Source: WHSW01 sp963740055 (GTDB taxonomy: Bacteria; Actinomycetota; Thermoleophilia; Solirubrobacterales; 70-9). From it: DNA of 64,000 bases. The translations under genes and the position numbers were made by a program. The DNA lies in NCBI GenBank assembly GCA_963740055.1, contig CAVUCL010000004.1, positions 124,001-188,000 on the forward strand, in the 5' to 3' direction. The stretch's first letter is position 1. Each line of letters opens with the position of its first letter. The notes under the pieces were generated by a model that was not told the DNA's origin, did not search any database, and was given only the letters and a program-made list of their open reading frames with translations. Positions 19,035 through 27,620 of the stretch are shown here, piece after piece.

Positions 19035-21506
19035 TCAGGCCCTGATCCGCTCCATCTTCGGGTCGAACAGGGGCTCGGTCGCGACCTCGCCCGCGACCCA
19101 CTCGCCGAAGATGTCGACCTCGACCGCGGTCCCCTCCTCGGCGCGCTCGGGCGGCACGTAGGCGTAGGCGATCGAGCGCTCGAGCGTGTAGCCGTAGCCG
19201 CCCGTGGTCACCCGCCCGACGATCTCGCCCTCAAAGCGCACGGGCTCGTTGCCGAGCGCGACCGAGCGCGGGTCGGAGAGCAGGATCGGGACCAGCCTCG
19301 TCCGCGGTCCCTGCTCCTTCGCCTCGACCAGCGCCTCGCGGCCGACGAAGCCGCCGTCCTTGTCGAGCTTGACGCAGAACCCGACCCCGCCCTCATACGG
19401 GGTCTCGTCCGGGGTGATGTCCGCGCCCCAGACGCGATACCCCTTCTCGAGACGCAGCGAGTCGATCGCCCGGTAGCCGCCGGCGACGATCCCGTGCGCC
19501 TCGCCGGCCTCCCACAGCGCCCGCCACAGACCGAGCCCGTATTCGGTCGGGCAGTAGATCTCCCAGCCGAGCTCGCCGACGTAGGTGACCCGCAGGGCGC
19601 GCACCGGAACCCCGCCGACGGTCGTCTCGCGCACCGCCATGTAGGGAAAGGCCTCGTTGGAGAGCTCCTGCGGGGTCAGCGGGGCGAGCACCTCGCGCGC
19701 CCGCGGGCCCCAGATCCCGAAGCAGGCCCAGGCCGAGGTGACGTCGCGAACCGCGGCGCTGCCGTCGTCGGGCAGGTGCTTTCGGATCCACTCGCGATCG
19801 TGGTTTCCGAACGCCGTCCCGGTGACGATTTGAAACAGCTCCTCGCCGAGCCGGGCGACGGTGAAGTCGCACTCGATCCCGCCCCGGTTGTTGAGCATCT
19901 GCGTGTACGTGACCTTGCCGACCTCGCGCGCGACCCGGTTGTCGCAGAGCCGCTCGAGCAGCTCACCCGCCCCCGGTCCGGAGATCTCCATCTTCGCGAA
20001 CGAGGTCTCGTCGAAGAGCGCGACCGCCTCGCGCGTCGCCCGGTGCTCGGCGCCGATCGCCGGCGACCAGTGGCGCCCGGCCCAGCCGCGCGGGCGCAGC
20101 GACTCGTCGCCGTCGGCGGCGTTCGACTCGTACCAGTTGACCCGCTCCCAGCCGGACTTCTCGCCGAACGCGGCCTCGCGCTCGGAATGCCAGCGGTTCG
20201 CCGGCGAGAGTCGCAGCGGGCGCCCGGCGCTGCGCTCGTGGTTCGGATAGCGGATGTCGTAGTAGGTCTCGTAGGTCTCGCGGATCCGCGCGTGGGTGTA
20301 GGCGGGCGAGCGGTACTGCGCCCCGAAGCGGCGCACGTCCATCTCCCACAGGTCGAGGCTCGGCTCGCCCTCGGCGATCCACTCGGCGATCACGCGCCCG
20401 ATCCCGCCGCCGCCGGCGAGGCCGTGGGCGCAGAAGCCTGCGGCGACGAAGAACCCGCGGACCTCCGACTCGCCGAGGCAGAACTCGTTGTCGGGGGTGA
20501 ACGCCTCGGGCCCGTTGATCAGCTTCGTCACCCGGACCTCCTCCATCGCCGGGACCCGGCGCTTGGAGTTCTCGATGATCTCGGCGAAGCGGTCGACGTC
20601 GTCCTCGAGCAGGCGCCCGTTGAAGTCGCCGGGGATGCGGTCGAAGCCGCCGGTGCCGTCGGGGAGGAAGGCCGGGCGGGAGTCGCGCTCGTAGCCGCCC
20701 ATCACCAGGCCGCCGCCGTCCTCGCGGAAGTAGACGAGCAGGTCGGGGTCGCGCAGGGTCGGCAGCCGCTCGTCGGCGGCGTGGTCGCGAAACGGCTGCG
20801 TGACCAGGTACTGGTGCGACATCGGGATCACCGGCACGCGGACCCCGGCCATGCGCCCGATCTCGGCCGCGTACATGCCGCCCGCGTTGACGACGACCTC
20901 GGCCTCGACCCGGCCGCTCTCGGTTACAACCCCGCGCACACGACCATCCCTCACCTCGATTGCGGTCACGCGGGTGTTCTGGAACACCTGCAGGTCGCCC
21001 TCGCGGCGGGCGACGTCGGCGAGCGCGAAGGTGAGCTGGGAGGGATCGAGGTAGCCGTCGGTCGGCAACCAGGCGGCGCCGAGGACGCCGTCGGTCGACA
21101 TCAGCGGGAAGCGCTGCTTCGCCTCGTCGGCCGAGATCAGCTCGAGCGGCAGGCCGAACGTCTTCGCCCAGCCGGCCTGGCGGCGCAGCTCCTCGAGCCG
21201 CTCGGTGCTCGAGGCGAGGCGGATCCCGCCGCACTCGACCCAGCCCGGATCGAGCTCGGACTCCTCGGCGAGGCGGCGGTAGACGTCGACGGAGTGCATC
21301 ATCATCTTCGTCAGCGTGACCGAGCCCCGCAGCTGGCCGACGAGGCCGGCGGAGTGGAAGGTCGAGCCCGAGGTGAGCTCGGCGCGCTCGAGCAGGACGA
21401 CGTCGTCGTAGCCGAGCTTTGCCAGGTGGTAGGCGATCGAGGTGCCGCCGACGCCGCCGCCGATGATCACGCAGCGGGCCGAGGAGGGCAGCTCAGCCCG
21501 CGCCAC
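19035..21506 (-). CDS. Dimethylglycine/sarcosine dehydrogenase-like flavoprotein (FAD domain + GcvT domain)
   Basis: A product of 823 residues in two parts. The N-terminal DAO-type FAD domain has GGGVGGTSIAYHLAKLG and then SGSTFHSAGLVGQLR, where the His corresponds to the covalent FAD site of dimethylglycine dehydrogenase. The C-terminal GcvT-like aminomethyltransferase domain has ETSFAKMEISGPGAGELLER, VTYVGELGWEIYCP and ITPDETPYEGGV. It should demethylate an N-methyl amine such as dimethylglycine or sarcosine and pass the one-carbon unit to tetrahydrofolate. GTG 21506 gives a clean start before the FAD motif and overlaps the phosphotransferase stop by 14 bases. Confidence 0.8.
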   Translation of the reverse strand: MARAELPSSARCVIIGGGVGGTSIAYHLAKLGYDDVVLLERAELTSGSTFHSAGLVGQLRGSVTLTKMMMHSVDVYRRLAEESELDPGWVECGGIRLASSTERLEELRRQAGWAKTFGLPLELISADEAKQRFPLMSTDGVLGAAWLPTDGYLDPSQLTFALADVARREGDLQVFQNTRVTAIEVRDGRVRGVVTESGRVEAEVVVNAGGMYAAEIGRMAGVRVPVIPMSHQYLVTQPFRDHAADERLPTLRDPDLLVYFREDGGGLVMGGYERDSRPAFLPDGTGGFDRIPGDFNGRLLEDDVDRFAEIIENSKRRVPAMEEVRVTKLINGPEAFTPDNEFCLGESEVRGFFVAAGFCAHGLAGGGGIGRVIAEWIAEGEPSLDLWEMDVRRFGAQYRSPAYTHARIRETYETYYDIRYPNHERSAGRPLRLSPANRWHSEREAAFGEKSGWERVNWYESNAADGDESLRPRGWAGRHWSPAIGAEHRATREAVALFDETSFAKMEISGPGAGELLERLCDNRVAREVGKVTYTQMLNNRGGIECDFTVARLGEELFQIVTGTAFGNHDREWIRKHLPDDGSAAVRDVTSAWACFGIWGPRAREVLAPLTPQELSNEAFPYMAVRETTVGGVPVRALRVTYVGELGWEIYCPTEYGLGLWRALWEAGEAHGIVAGGYRAIDSLRLEKGYRVWGADITPDETPYEGGVGFCVKLDKDGGFVGREALVEAKEQGPRTRLVPILLSDPRSVALGNEPVRFEGEIVGRVTTGGYGYTLERSIAYAYVPPERAEEGTAVEVDIFGEWVAGEVATEPLFDPKMERIRA

Positions 21507-22470
21507 GAGCGTCCTCGATCCAGGTCCCAAAGCGCGGGTCGGCGGCGGTCGCGCGCAGGCGCTCGAAGTGCTTGTCGGCGTAGCCGCGGAAGTCGAACTC
21601 GAGCTCGGAGACCGCCCCCTGGACGACCCCCCACATCGCCTCGCGGAAATCGGACATATAGGACATCAGCCGCAGGGCGGCGAGCCGCCTCGCGGCTTCC
21701 TCAGAGTCCGCGCTCTGAGATCCGAAGTACGCCGACAGCAGCGCTTCCTGCGCCGGCTCGTCGAGCTCGTTGTTGACCGCGAAGTTGGCGAGGTCGAAGT
21801 AGCGGTCGCCCATCCCCGCGTACTCCCAGTCGACGATCCACAGGCGCTCGGACCCGGCGATGAAGTTGGCCGCGAGCAGGTCGTTGTGGCAGGGCACCGG
21901 CTCGTGCTCGGCGCCGGTCAGCGCGGCCTCGATCGCGCCCGCGTGCTCGAGCGCCTCGGCGTAGGCGGCCGGGATCTCGGCGCCCCGATCGCGCGCGGTC
22001 TCGGCGTAGGTCTCGACGATCCGAAAGCAGTCGAAGCGGGTCGTCAGCCGCTCCTCGACGTCGTGGAAGCGGCGCAGCGCCGCCGCGACCCGGCTCAGCG
22101 TCGCCGGCTCGCGCAGCTTCGCCGGCTCCATCCCCTCCCCCTCGACGAACTCGGTGACGATGCACTGCGGGTCGTCGAGGCAGGCGGCGACCGGGGGCGC
22201 GATCCCCGCCTCGGCGGCGCGCTCGTTGGCGATCCGCTCGGCGTGGCGGTCGATCTCGAGCAGCGAGGTGTCCTTGCCCGGCACCCGGATCACGTACTCG
22301 CCGCCGCCGAAGCGGGCGCGGAAGTTGCGGTTCGTGATCCCGCCCTCGAGCGGCTCGGGCTCACCCTCCGCTGCCCCCAAACTGCGGCTCAGCTGCTCGA
22401 CGATCCGGCGCAGTTGTCCGTGCAAGCCTTGACGGCCATCCGCTTCTCGGTTTAGGGTCGCGTCGTCCAT
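21493..22470 (-). CDS. Choline/ethanolamine-kinase-like phosphotransferase (APH family)
   Basis: A product of 325 residues of the aminoglycoside-phosphotransferase/choline-kinase fold: an N-lobe with LEGGITNRNFRARF, a catalytic loop VPCHNDLLAANFI (HxDxxxxN) and a metal Asp in LWIVDWEYAGMGDRYFDLAN. The latter two resemble choline kinases more than antibiotic kinases. ATG 22470 is chosen; an in-frame start at 22554 would run through the divergent promoter and permease start. It forms a two-gene operon with the flavoprotein and is divergent from the permease. The link suggests choline or a methylated ethanolamine as substrate, which is inference. Confidence 0.75.
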   Translation of the reverse strand: MDDATLNREADGRQGLHGQLRRIVEQLSRSLGAAEGEPEPLEGGITNRNFRARFGGGEYVIRVPGKDTSLLEIDRHAERIANERAAEAGIAPPVAACLDDPQCIVTEFVEGEGMEPAKLREPATLSRVAAALRRFHDVEERLTTRFDCFRIVETYAETARDRGAEIPAAYAEALEHAGAIEAALTGAEHEPVPCHNDLLAANFIAGSERLWIVDWEYAGMGDRYFDLANFAVNNELDEPAQEALLSAYFGSQSADSEEAARRLAALRLMSYMSDFREAMWGVVQGAVSELEFDFRGYADKHFERLRATAADPRFGTWIEDARGAG

Positions 22471-22528
22471 AGGTCGGGCGTGCACACCTTTTATCGGATA
22501 GCCGAATCGGATTACCGCTTGCACGGAC
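22416..22528. promoter_or_regulatory. 12-base inverted repeat spanning a divergent promoter
   Basis: GTCCGTGCAAGC (22416-22427) and GCTTGCACGGAC (22517-22528) are perfect inverted copies 89 bases apart, between the kinase and permease starts. Such paired sites could serve DNA looping by the nearby GntR regulator. The first arm lies inside the kinase coding region. Confidence 0.45.
22493..22512. repeat. Direct repeat ATCGGAT in divergent promoter
   Basis: ATCGGAT occurs at 22493-22499 and 22506-22512, 13 bases apart from start to start, in the 77-base divergent intergenic region. It is a candidate operator or tandem -10 region. Confidence 0.35.
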
Positions 22529-22547
22529 GCAAACGAGGGGAGAGCGC

Positions 22548-24155
22548 ATGACATCGGTGGAGCAGTTCAAGGACGAGGACGAACGCCAGCTCGCGGAGAT
22601 GGGCCTGCGCCAGGACCTGCATCGCGGCTGGAGCGCGTTCTCCAACTTCGCGATCTCGTTCACGATCATCTCGGTCCTCGCCGGCTGCTTCACCACCTAC
22701 GGCCAGGCCTGGAACAACGGTGGCCCGATCGCGATCTCCTGGGGCTGGCCGCTGATCTCGATCCCGATCCTGATCATCGGCTTCTGCATGTCGGAGATCG
22801 TCGCCAAGTACCCGACCGCGGGCGGCATCTACTGGTGGGCGGCGCGCCTGGGCGGCCCGGTCTGGGGCTGGTTCACCGGCTGGTTCAACCTCGTCGGCCT
22901 GGTCGGCGTCGTCGCCTCGGTCGTCTACGCCTCGGCCACCTTCCTCAACGTCGTGCTCGGGCTCTACACCGTCGAGATCTTCGGGATCAACTTCGGCGAC
23001 ACCGAGCACATCCTCGGCGAGACCTTCCTGCTGTTCGCGATCATCCTCGCGATCCACGCGACGATCAACATCATGCGCACGCACCTGCTCGCGGTGACCA
23101 ACAGCGTCTCGGTCTTCGTCCACGTGATCGGGGTCGCGGTGATCATCGGGATCCTCGTCTTCGTCCCCGACGACCACCAGAGCCTCGACTTCGTCTTCAC
23201 CGAGCGGATCAACAACTCCGGCTTCGGCGAGGGCATGTTCTGGTTCTACGTGCTCCCGCTCGGGTTCCTGCTGACGCAGTACACGATCACCGGCTTCGAC
23301 GCCTCCGCCCACATCTCCGAGGAGACCCACGACGCCTCGAGGTCGGCGGCGCGCGGCGTCTGGCAGTCGATCTTCTACTCGGCGGTGATCGGCTGGTTCG
23401 TGCTCCTCGCGATCACCTTCGCCGCCACCAACCCGGACGGGGTCACCGCCGGCGAGGGCTACGGCGCGGGCAGCTCGCTCGAGATCTTCAGCCTCTCGCT
23501 CTCGACCGCGGCGTTCAAGGCGGTCGTCCTGATCTCGACCTTCGGGCAGCTGTTCTGCGGCCTCGCCTGCCTGACCAGCGCCTCGCGGATGTGCTTCGCA
23601 TTCGCCCGCGACCGTGGCCTGCCGGGCTCGAGCAGCCTCTCGAAGGTGAACGCCAGCGGGACGCCGCGAAACGCGGTGATCGCGATGGCGGTCGCAGCGC
23701 TCGTGATCACGCTGCCGGCGCTGAAGGGCAACTCGGCCGGCGACCCGTTCCCGTTCGCGTTCTTCGCCGTCGTCTCGATCACGGTGATCGGGCTCTACAT
23801 CGCCTACGCGATCCCGATCTACCTGCGCTGGCGCCAGGGGACCGCGTTCCAGCAGTCGCCGGCGTGGAACCTGGGCTCGAAGTGGCGCTGGATGGACCCG
23901 ATCGCGTTCATCTGGGTCGGGATCATCACGGTGATCTTCTGCCTCCCGTTCACGCCCGCGGCGGTGCCGTGGAACGACGAGTTCACCTGGGAGTCGCTCA
24001 ACTACGCCCCGCTGACGGTCGGCGTCGTGCTCCTGTTCGCCGGGATCACCTGGAAGCTGAAGGCGCACGAGTACTTCACCGGCCAGATCCGCAACATCGA
24101 CATCGACGAGGCGCTCGCGAGCGACGAGGGCTCCGAGCCGAGCCGCGGCGCGTAA
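22548..24155 (+). CDS. APC-superfamily amino acid/amine permease
   Basis: A product of 535 residues with about 12 transmembrane helices. Helix 1 holds SNFAISFTIISVLAGCFTTY, followed by the family's substrate-loop region EIVAKYPTAGGIYWWAARLG and TQYTITGFDASAHISEETH in helix 6-7. It looks like the GABA/choline-type branch of the APC family. ATG 22548 has a Shine-Dalgarno sequence (GGGGAG, six bases upstream). It heads the operon permease, ligase, hydrolase, aldehyde dehydrogenase and SDR, and probably imports the amine that is then gamma-glutamylated. Confidence 0.8.
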   Translation: MTSVEQFKDEDERQLAEMGLRQDLHRGWSAFSNFAISFTIISVLAGCFTTYGQAWNNGGPIAISWGWPLISIPILIIGFCMSEIVAKYPTAGGIYWWAARLGGPVWGWFTGWFNLVGLVGVVASVVYASATFLNVVLGLYTVEIFGINFGDTEHILGETFLLFAIILAIHATINIMRTHLLAVTNSVSVFVHVIGVAVIIGILVFVPDDHQSLDFVFTERINNSGFGEGMFWFYVLPLGFLLTQYTITGFDASAHISEETHDASRSAARGVWQSIFYSAVIGWFVLLAITFAATNPDGVTAGEGYGAGSSLEIFSLSLSTAAFKAVVLISTFGQLFCGLACLTSASRMCFAFARDRGLPGSSSLSKVNASGTPRNAVIAMAVAALVITLPALKGNSAGDPFPFAFFAVVSITVIGLYIAYAIPIYLRWRQGTAFQQSPAWNLGSKWRWMDPIAFIWVGIITVIFCLPFTPAAVPWNDEFTWESLNYAPLTVGVVLLFAGITWKLKAHEYFTGQIRNIDIDEALASDEGSEPSRGA

Positions 24156-24158
24156 CGT
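24153..24158 (+). promoter_or_regulatory. Possible internal -10 hexamer TAACGT
   Basis: TAACGT, overlapping the permease stop, ends nine bases before GTG 24168. It may be chance, since read-through from the permease promoter would be enough. Confidence 0.25.
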
Positions 24159-24167
24159 GGTCGAGCG

Positions 24168-25496
24168 GTGACGCTCGACGAGCTCAAGCAGGCGGTCGCG
24201 GATGGCACGGTCGACACCGTGCTGCTCGCGATCGCCGACATGGAGGGGCGGCTGCAGGGCAAGCGCCTGACCGCGAGCCACTTCCTCGAGGTCGTCGCCG
24301 AGGAGGGCGGCGAGGGCTGCAACTACCTGCTCGCGGTCGACGTCGACATGAACACGGTCGAGGGCTACGAGATGGCGTCGTGGTCGCGCGGCTACGGCGA
24401 CTTCGTGATGAAGCCCGACCTCGAGACCCTGCGCCCGGTGCCGTGGCAGCCGGCGACCGCGCTGGTGATGGCCGACCTCGCCTGGCACGACGAGCGCCCG
24501 GTCGCCCCCTCCCCGCGCCAGATCCTGCGCCGCCAGCTCGACCGCCTCGCCGAGCGCGGCTGGATCGCCAACGCCGGCACGGAGCTCGAGTTCATCGTCT
24601 TCAAGACCCCCTACGAGGACGCCTGGCGCCAGGGCTACCGCGATCTCGAGCCGGCGAACCTCTACAACGTCGACTACTCGCTGCTCGGCACGGCGCGGGT
24701 CGAGCCGCTGATCCGGCGGATCCGCAACTCGATGGCGGGCGCGGGGATGAAGGTCGAGAACTCGAAGGGCGAGTGCAACTTCGGCCAGCACGAGATCAAC
24801 TTCCGTTACGCGCCCGCGCTGGCGACCGCCGACGACCACGTGATCTACAAGAACGGGGCCAAGGAGATCGCCGCCGAGGAGGGCCACTCGATCACCTTCA
24901 TGGCGAAGTGGGACGAGCGCGAGGGCAACTCCTGCCACATCCACTGCTCGCTCGCCGACGAGGGCGGCGCCAACGTCTTCGGCTCCGACGAGGCGCTGTT
25001 TCACCGCTTCGTCGCCGGCCAGCTCGCCTGCCTGCGCGAGCTGACCCTGTTCTTCGCCCCCCAGGTCAACTCCTACAAGCGCTTCGTCCCCGGCTCGTTC
25101 GCGCCGACCGCGGTCGCCTGGGGCGAGGACAACCGCACCTGCTCGATGCGGGTCGTCGGCCACGGCCACTCGCTGCGGGTCGAGAACCGCCTCCCGGGCG
25201 CCGACGTCAACCCCTACCTCGCGATCGCGGCGATGATCGCCGCCGGCCTGCACGGGATCGACTCCGAGCTCGAGCTCGAGCCGCCGCTCGCGGGCAACGC
25301 CTATGAGTCCGACAAGCCGCGGGTCCCGCACAACATGTACGACGCGCGCGACCTGTTCGCCGCCAGCGACGTCGCCCGCGAGGCGTTCGGCGACGAGGTC
25401 GTCGGCCACTACCTGAACCGCGCGCAGGTCGAGCTCGACGCCTACGAGGCAACGGTCACCGACTGGGAGCGCTTCCGCGGCTTCGAGCGGCTATGA
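24168..25496 (+). CDS. Glutamine-synthetase-like gamma-glutamyl-amine ligase
   Basis: A product of 442 residues of the GlnA fold. The beta-grasp N-terminus has LLAIADMEGRLQGKRL, the catalytic domain starts near NAGTELEFIVF, and the metal and ATP sites include KGECNFGQHEINFRYA, NSCHIHCSL and SMRVVGHGHSLRVENRLPG. It lacks features of housekeeping GS and sits between an amine permease and a PuuD-like hydrolase. A PuuA/GlnA3-type ligase joining glutamate to a polyamine, ethanolamine or other amine is therefore likely. The substrate is not set by sequence. Confidence 0.8.
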   Translation: MTLDELKQAVADGTVDTVLLAIADMEGRLQGKRLTASHFLEVVAEEGGEGCNYLLAVDVDMNTVEGYEMASWSRGYGDFVMKPDLETLRPVPWQPATALVMADLAWHDERPVAPSPRQILRRQLDRLAERGWIANAGTELEFIVFKTPYEDAWRQGYRDLEPANLYNVDYSLLGTARVEPLIRRIRNSMAGAGMKVENSKGECNFGQHEINFRYAPALATADDHVIYKNGAKEIAAEEGHSITFMAKWDEREGNSCHIHCSLADEGGANVFGSDEALFHRFVAGQLACLRELTLFFAPQVNSYKRFVPGSFAPTAVAWGEDNRTCSMRVVGHGHSLRVENRLPGADVNPYLAIAAMIAAGLHGIDSELELEPPLAGNAYESDKPRVPHNMYDARDLFAASDVAREAFGDEVVGHYLNRAQVELDAYEATVTDWERFRGFERL

Positions 25497-26257
25497 GGCG
25501 GAGGCCCGTGATCGGGATCTGCGCCGCGGTCGAGAGCGCGCGCTGGGCCGTCTGGTCGGACGTCGAGGTCAACATCTCGCAGCGCACCTACTCGACCCGA
25601 GTCGAGGAGGCCGGCGGTCTGCCGCTGGTGCTGCCGCCGAGCGCCGCGGCGACGCGTGACCCGGACTCGGTGCTCGACCTGATCGACGGCCTGCTGCTCG
25701 CCGGCGGCGCCGACCTCGACCCGGCCGCCTACGGGGCCGAGCCCGACCCGGCGACCACCAACACCCGCCGCGAGCGCGACGAGTTCGAGCTCGCGCTGGC
25801 GCGGGCGGCGCTCGCGCGTGAGCTCCCGGTGCTCGGCATCTGCCGCGGGATGGAGCTGCTCAACGTCGCCTGCGGCGGCACGCTCGAGCAGCACCTCGCC
25901 GACGCCGAGCTGCACCTGCACACCCCGGGGCGGTTCACCGACCACGAGGTCCGGACCGCGCCCGGCTCGCTCGCGGCGCGCGCCTCGGGGGCCGAGCGGA
26001 TCTCGGTCCGCTCGCACCACCACCAGGGCGTCGGCGAGCTCGGCGACGGGCTCGTCGCCAGCGCCTGGGCGGAGCCCGGCGGCGCGATCGAGGCGATCGA
26101 GGCGCCGGAGCGGAGCTGGGCGCTGGGGATCCTCTGGCATGCGGAGGAGGAGAGTGAGAGCTCGGTGGTGAGCGCATTCGTCCACGCGTCGAACGTCGAC
26201 CCGGCAGGGAGCAGGGAGCAGGGAGAGGTCGCGGAGCAGGCTGAGGTGAGGCTTTGA
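25493..26257 (+). CDS. Gamma-glutamyl-gamma-aminobutyrate hydrolase-like class I amidotransferase (PuuD-like)
   Basis: A product of 254 residues with the class I glutamine-amidotransferase fold. The nucleophile Cys is in LGICRGMELLNVACGG and the catalytic His in LGILWHAEEES. QRTYSTRVEEAGGLPLVLPP at the start is typical of peptidase C26/PuuD. It would release glutamate from the oxidised gamma-glutamyl product. Its ATG overlaps the ligase stop (ATGA). The last 25 residues include a short repeat from a GGGAGCA DNA triplication. Confidence 0.8.
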   Translation: MRRRPVIGICAAVESARWAVWSDVEVNISQRTYSTRVEEAGGLPLVLPPSAAATRDPDSVLDLIDGLLLAGGADLDPAAYGAEPDPATTNTRRERDEFELALARAALARELPVLGICRGMELLNVACGGTLEQHLADAELHLHTPGRFTDHEVRTAPGSLAARASGAERISVRSHHHQGVGELGDGLVASAWAEPGGAIEAIEAPERSWALGILWHAEEESESSVVSAFVHASNVDPAGSREQGEVAEQAEVRL

Positions 26258-27615
26258 TCGCGGTCGTCGAGCCGGCGACCGAGCGGGTGATGGCGGAGAT
26301 CCCGCGCGCCGGGGTCGAGGAGACCGACGCGGCGGTCGCGGCGGCGAAGGCCGCCTTCGGCGCCTGGCGCGCGGTCGCGCCCGGCGACCGCGCCGCGATC
26401 ATGCGCCGGCTCGCCGACGCGCTCGAGCGCGAGGCCGGCGAGCTGGCGACGCTCGAGGCGCGCAACGCCGGCAAGCCGATCACCGACGCGCGCGGCGAGA
26501 TCGCGATGGTGGTCGAGTGCTTCCGCTACTACGCCGGCGCTCCCGAGCGCCTGCTCGGGCGCCAGATCCCGGTCGCCGGCGGCGTCGACATCACCTTCCG
26601 CGAGCCGCTCGGCGTGGTCGGGCTGATCACCCCGTGGAACTTCCCGCTGGTGATCGCCTCGTGGAAGGTCGCGCCGGCGCTCGCCGCCGGCAACGCGGTC
26701 GTGCTCAAGCCCGCCGAGCTGACCCCGCTGACCTCGATCGAGCTCGAGCGGATCGGGCTCGAGGCGGGGCTGCCGGAGGGCGTGCTCAACGTCGTCGCCG
26801 GGCCCGGATCGGTCTGCGGGCAGCGCCTGGTCGAGCACCCCGACGTCGCCAAGATCGCGTTCACGGGCTCGACCGCGGTCGGGCGCGGGATCGCCGCCGG
26901 GGCCGCGGAGACGATCAAGCGGGTGACGCTCGAGCTCGGCGGCAAGTCGGCGAACGTCATCTTCGCCGACGCCGACCTCGAGGCGGCCGCGGCGGCGGCC
27001 CCGTTCGCCGTCTTCGGCAACGCGGGCCAGGACTGCTGCGCGCGCTCGCGGATCCTGGTCGAGGCGGAGGCGATGGACGAGTTCATGGCGGCGCTCGAGC
27101 GCACGGTCAAGCAGATGACGGTCGGCGACCCGCTCTCGGAGCGGACCGAGATGGGACCGCTGATCTCGGCCGACCAGCGCGAGACCGTCGGCTCCTACGT
27201 CCCCGACGACGCCCCGGTCGCATTCCGCGGCTCGGTCCCTGACGGGCCCGGATTCTGGTTTCCCCCAACCGTGCTCGCGCCGGTCTCGAACTCCGATCGC
27301 GCCGCGCGCGAGGAGATCTTCGGGCCGGTGGCGAGCGTGATCCCGTTCGCCGGCGAGGCGGAGGGGGTGGCGCTCGCCAACGACACGATCTACGGGCTCT
27401 CGGGCTCGGTCTGGACCCGCGACGGCGCCAAGGCGCTGCGGGTCGCGCGCGCGATCGAGACGGGGGTGATCTCGATCAACTCGAACAGCTCGGTGCGGGT
27501 GACGACCCCGTTCGGCGGCTTCAAGCAGTCCGGGGTCGGGCGCGAGCTCGGGCCCGACGCCCTCGACCACTACACCGACGTCAAGAACGTCTACTACGCG
27601 ACCGGCGAGGGCTGA
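26254..27615 (+). CDS. NAD(P)-dependent aldehyde dehydrogenase (PuuC-like)
   Basis: A product of 453 residues. Family marks are LGVVGLITPWNFPLVIASWK, FTGSTAVGRGIA, the general-base Glu in TLELGGKSANVIF, the catalytic Cys in GNAGQDCCARSRILV and EEIFGPVASVIPF. It oxidises the aldehyde made from the gamma-glutamylated amine in the proposed route. TTG 26254 overlaps the previous TGA (TTGA). The protein is about 30 residues shorter at the N-terminus than many aldehyde dehydrogenases but has every catalytic element. An amine oxidase for the step before is not seen, unless the flavoprotein serves. Confidence 0.85.
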   Translation: MIAVVEPATERVMAEIPRAGVEETDAAVAAAKAAFGAWRAVAPGDRAAIMRRLADALEREAGELATLEARNAGKPITDARGEIAMVVECFRYYAGAPERLLGRQIPVAGGVDITFREPLGVVGLITPWNFPLVIASWKVAPALAAGNAVVLKPAELTPLTSIELERIGLEAGLPEGVLNVVAGPGSVCGQRLVEHPDVAKIAFTGSTAVGRGIAAGAAETIKRVTLELGGKSANVIFADADLEAAAAAAPFAVFGNAGQDCCARSRILVEAEAMDEFMAALERTVKQMTVGDPLSERTEMGPLISADQRETVGSYVPDDAPVAFRGSVPDGPGFWFPPTVLAPVSNSDRAAREEIFGPVASVIPFAGEAEGVALANDTIYGLSGSVWTRDGAKALRVARAIETGVISINSNSSVRVTTPFGGFKQSGVGRELGPDALDHYTDVKNVYYATGEG

Positions 27616-27620
27616 GCGGG

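Noticed and set aside
22512..25409. A 965-codon minus-strand open frame antisense to the permease and ligase genes
   Set aside because: Shadow of clear APC permease and GS-like genes, with no domain signal of its own.
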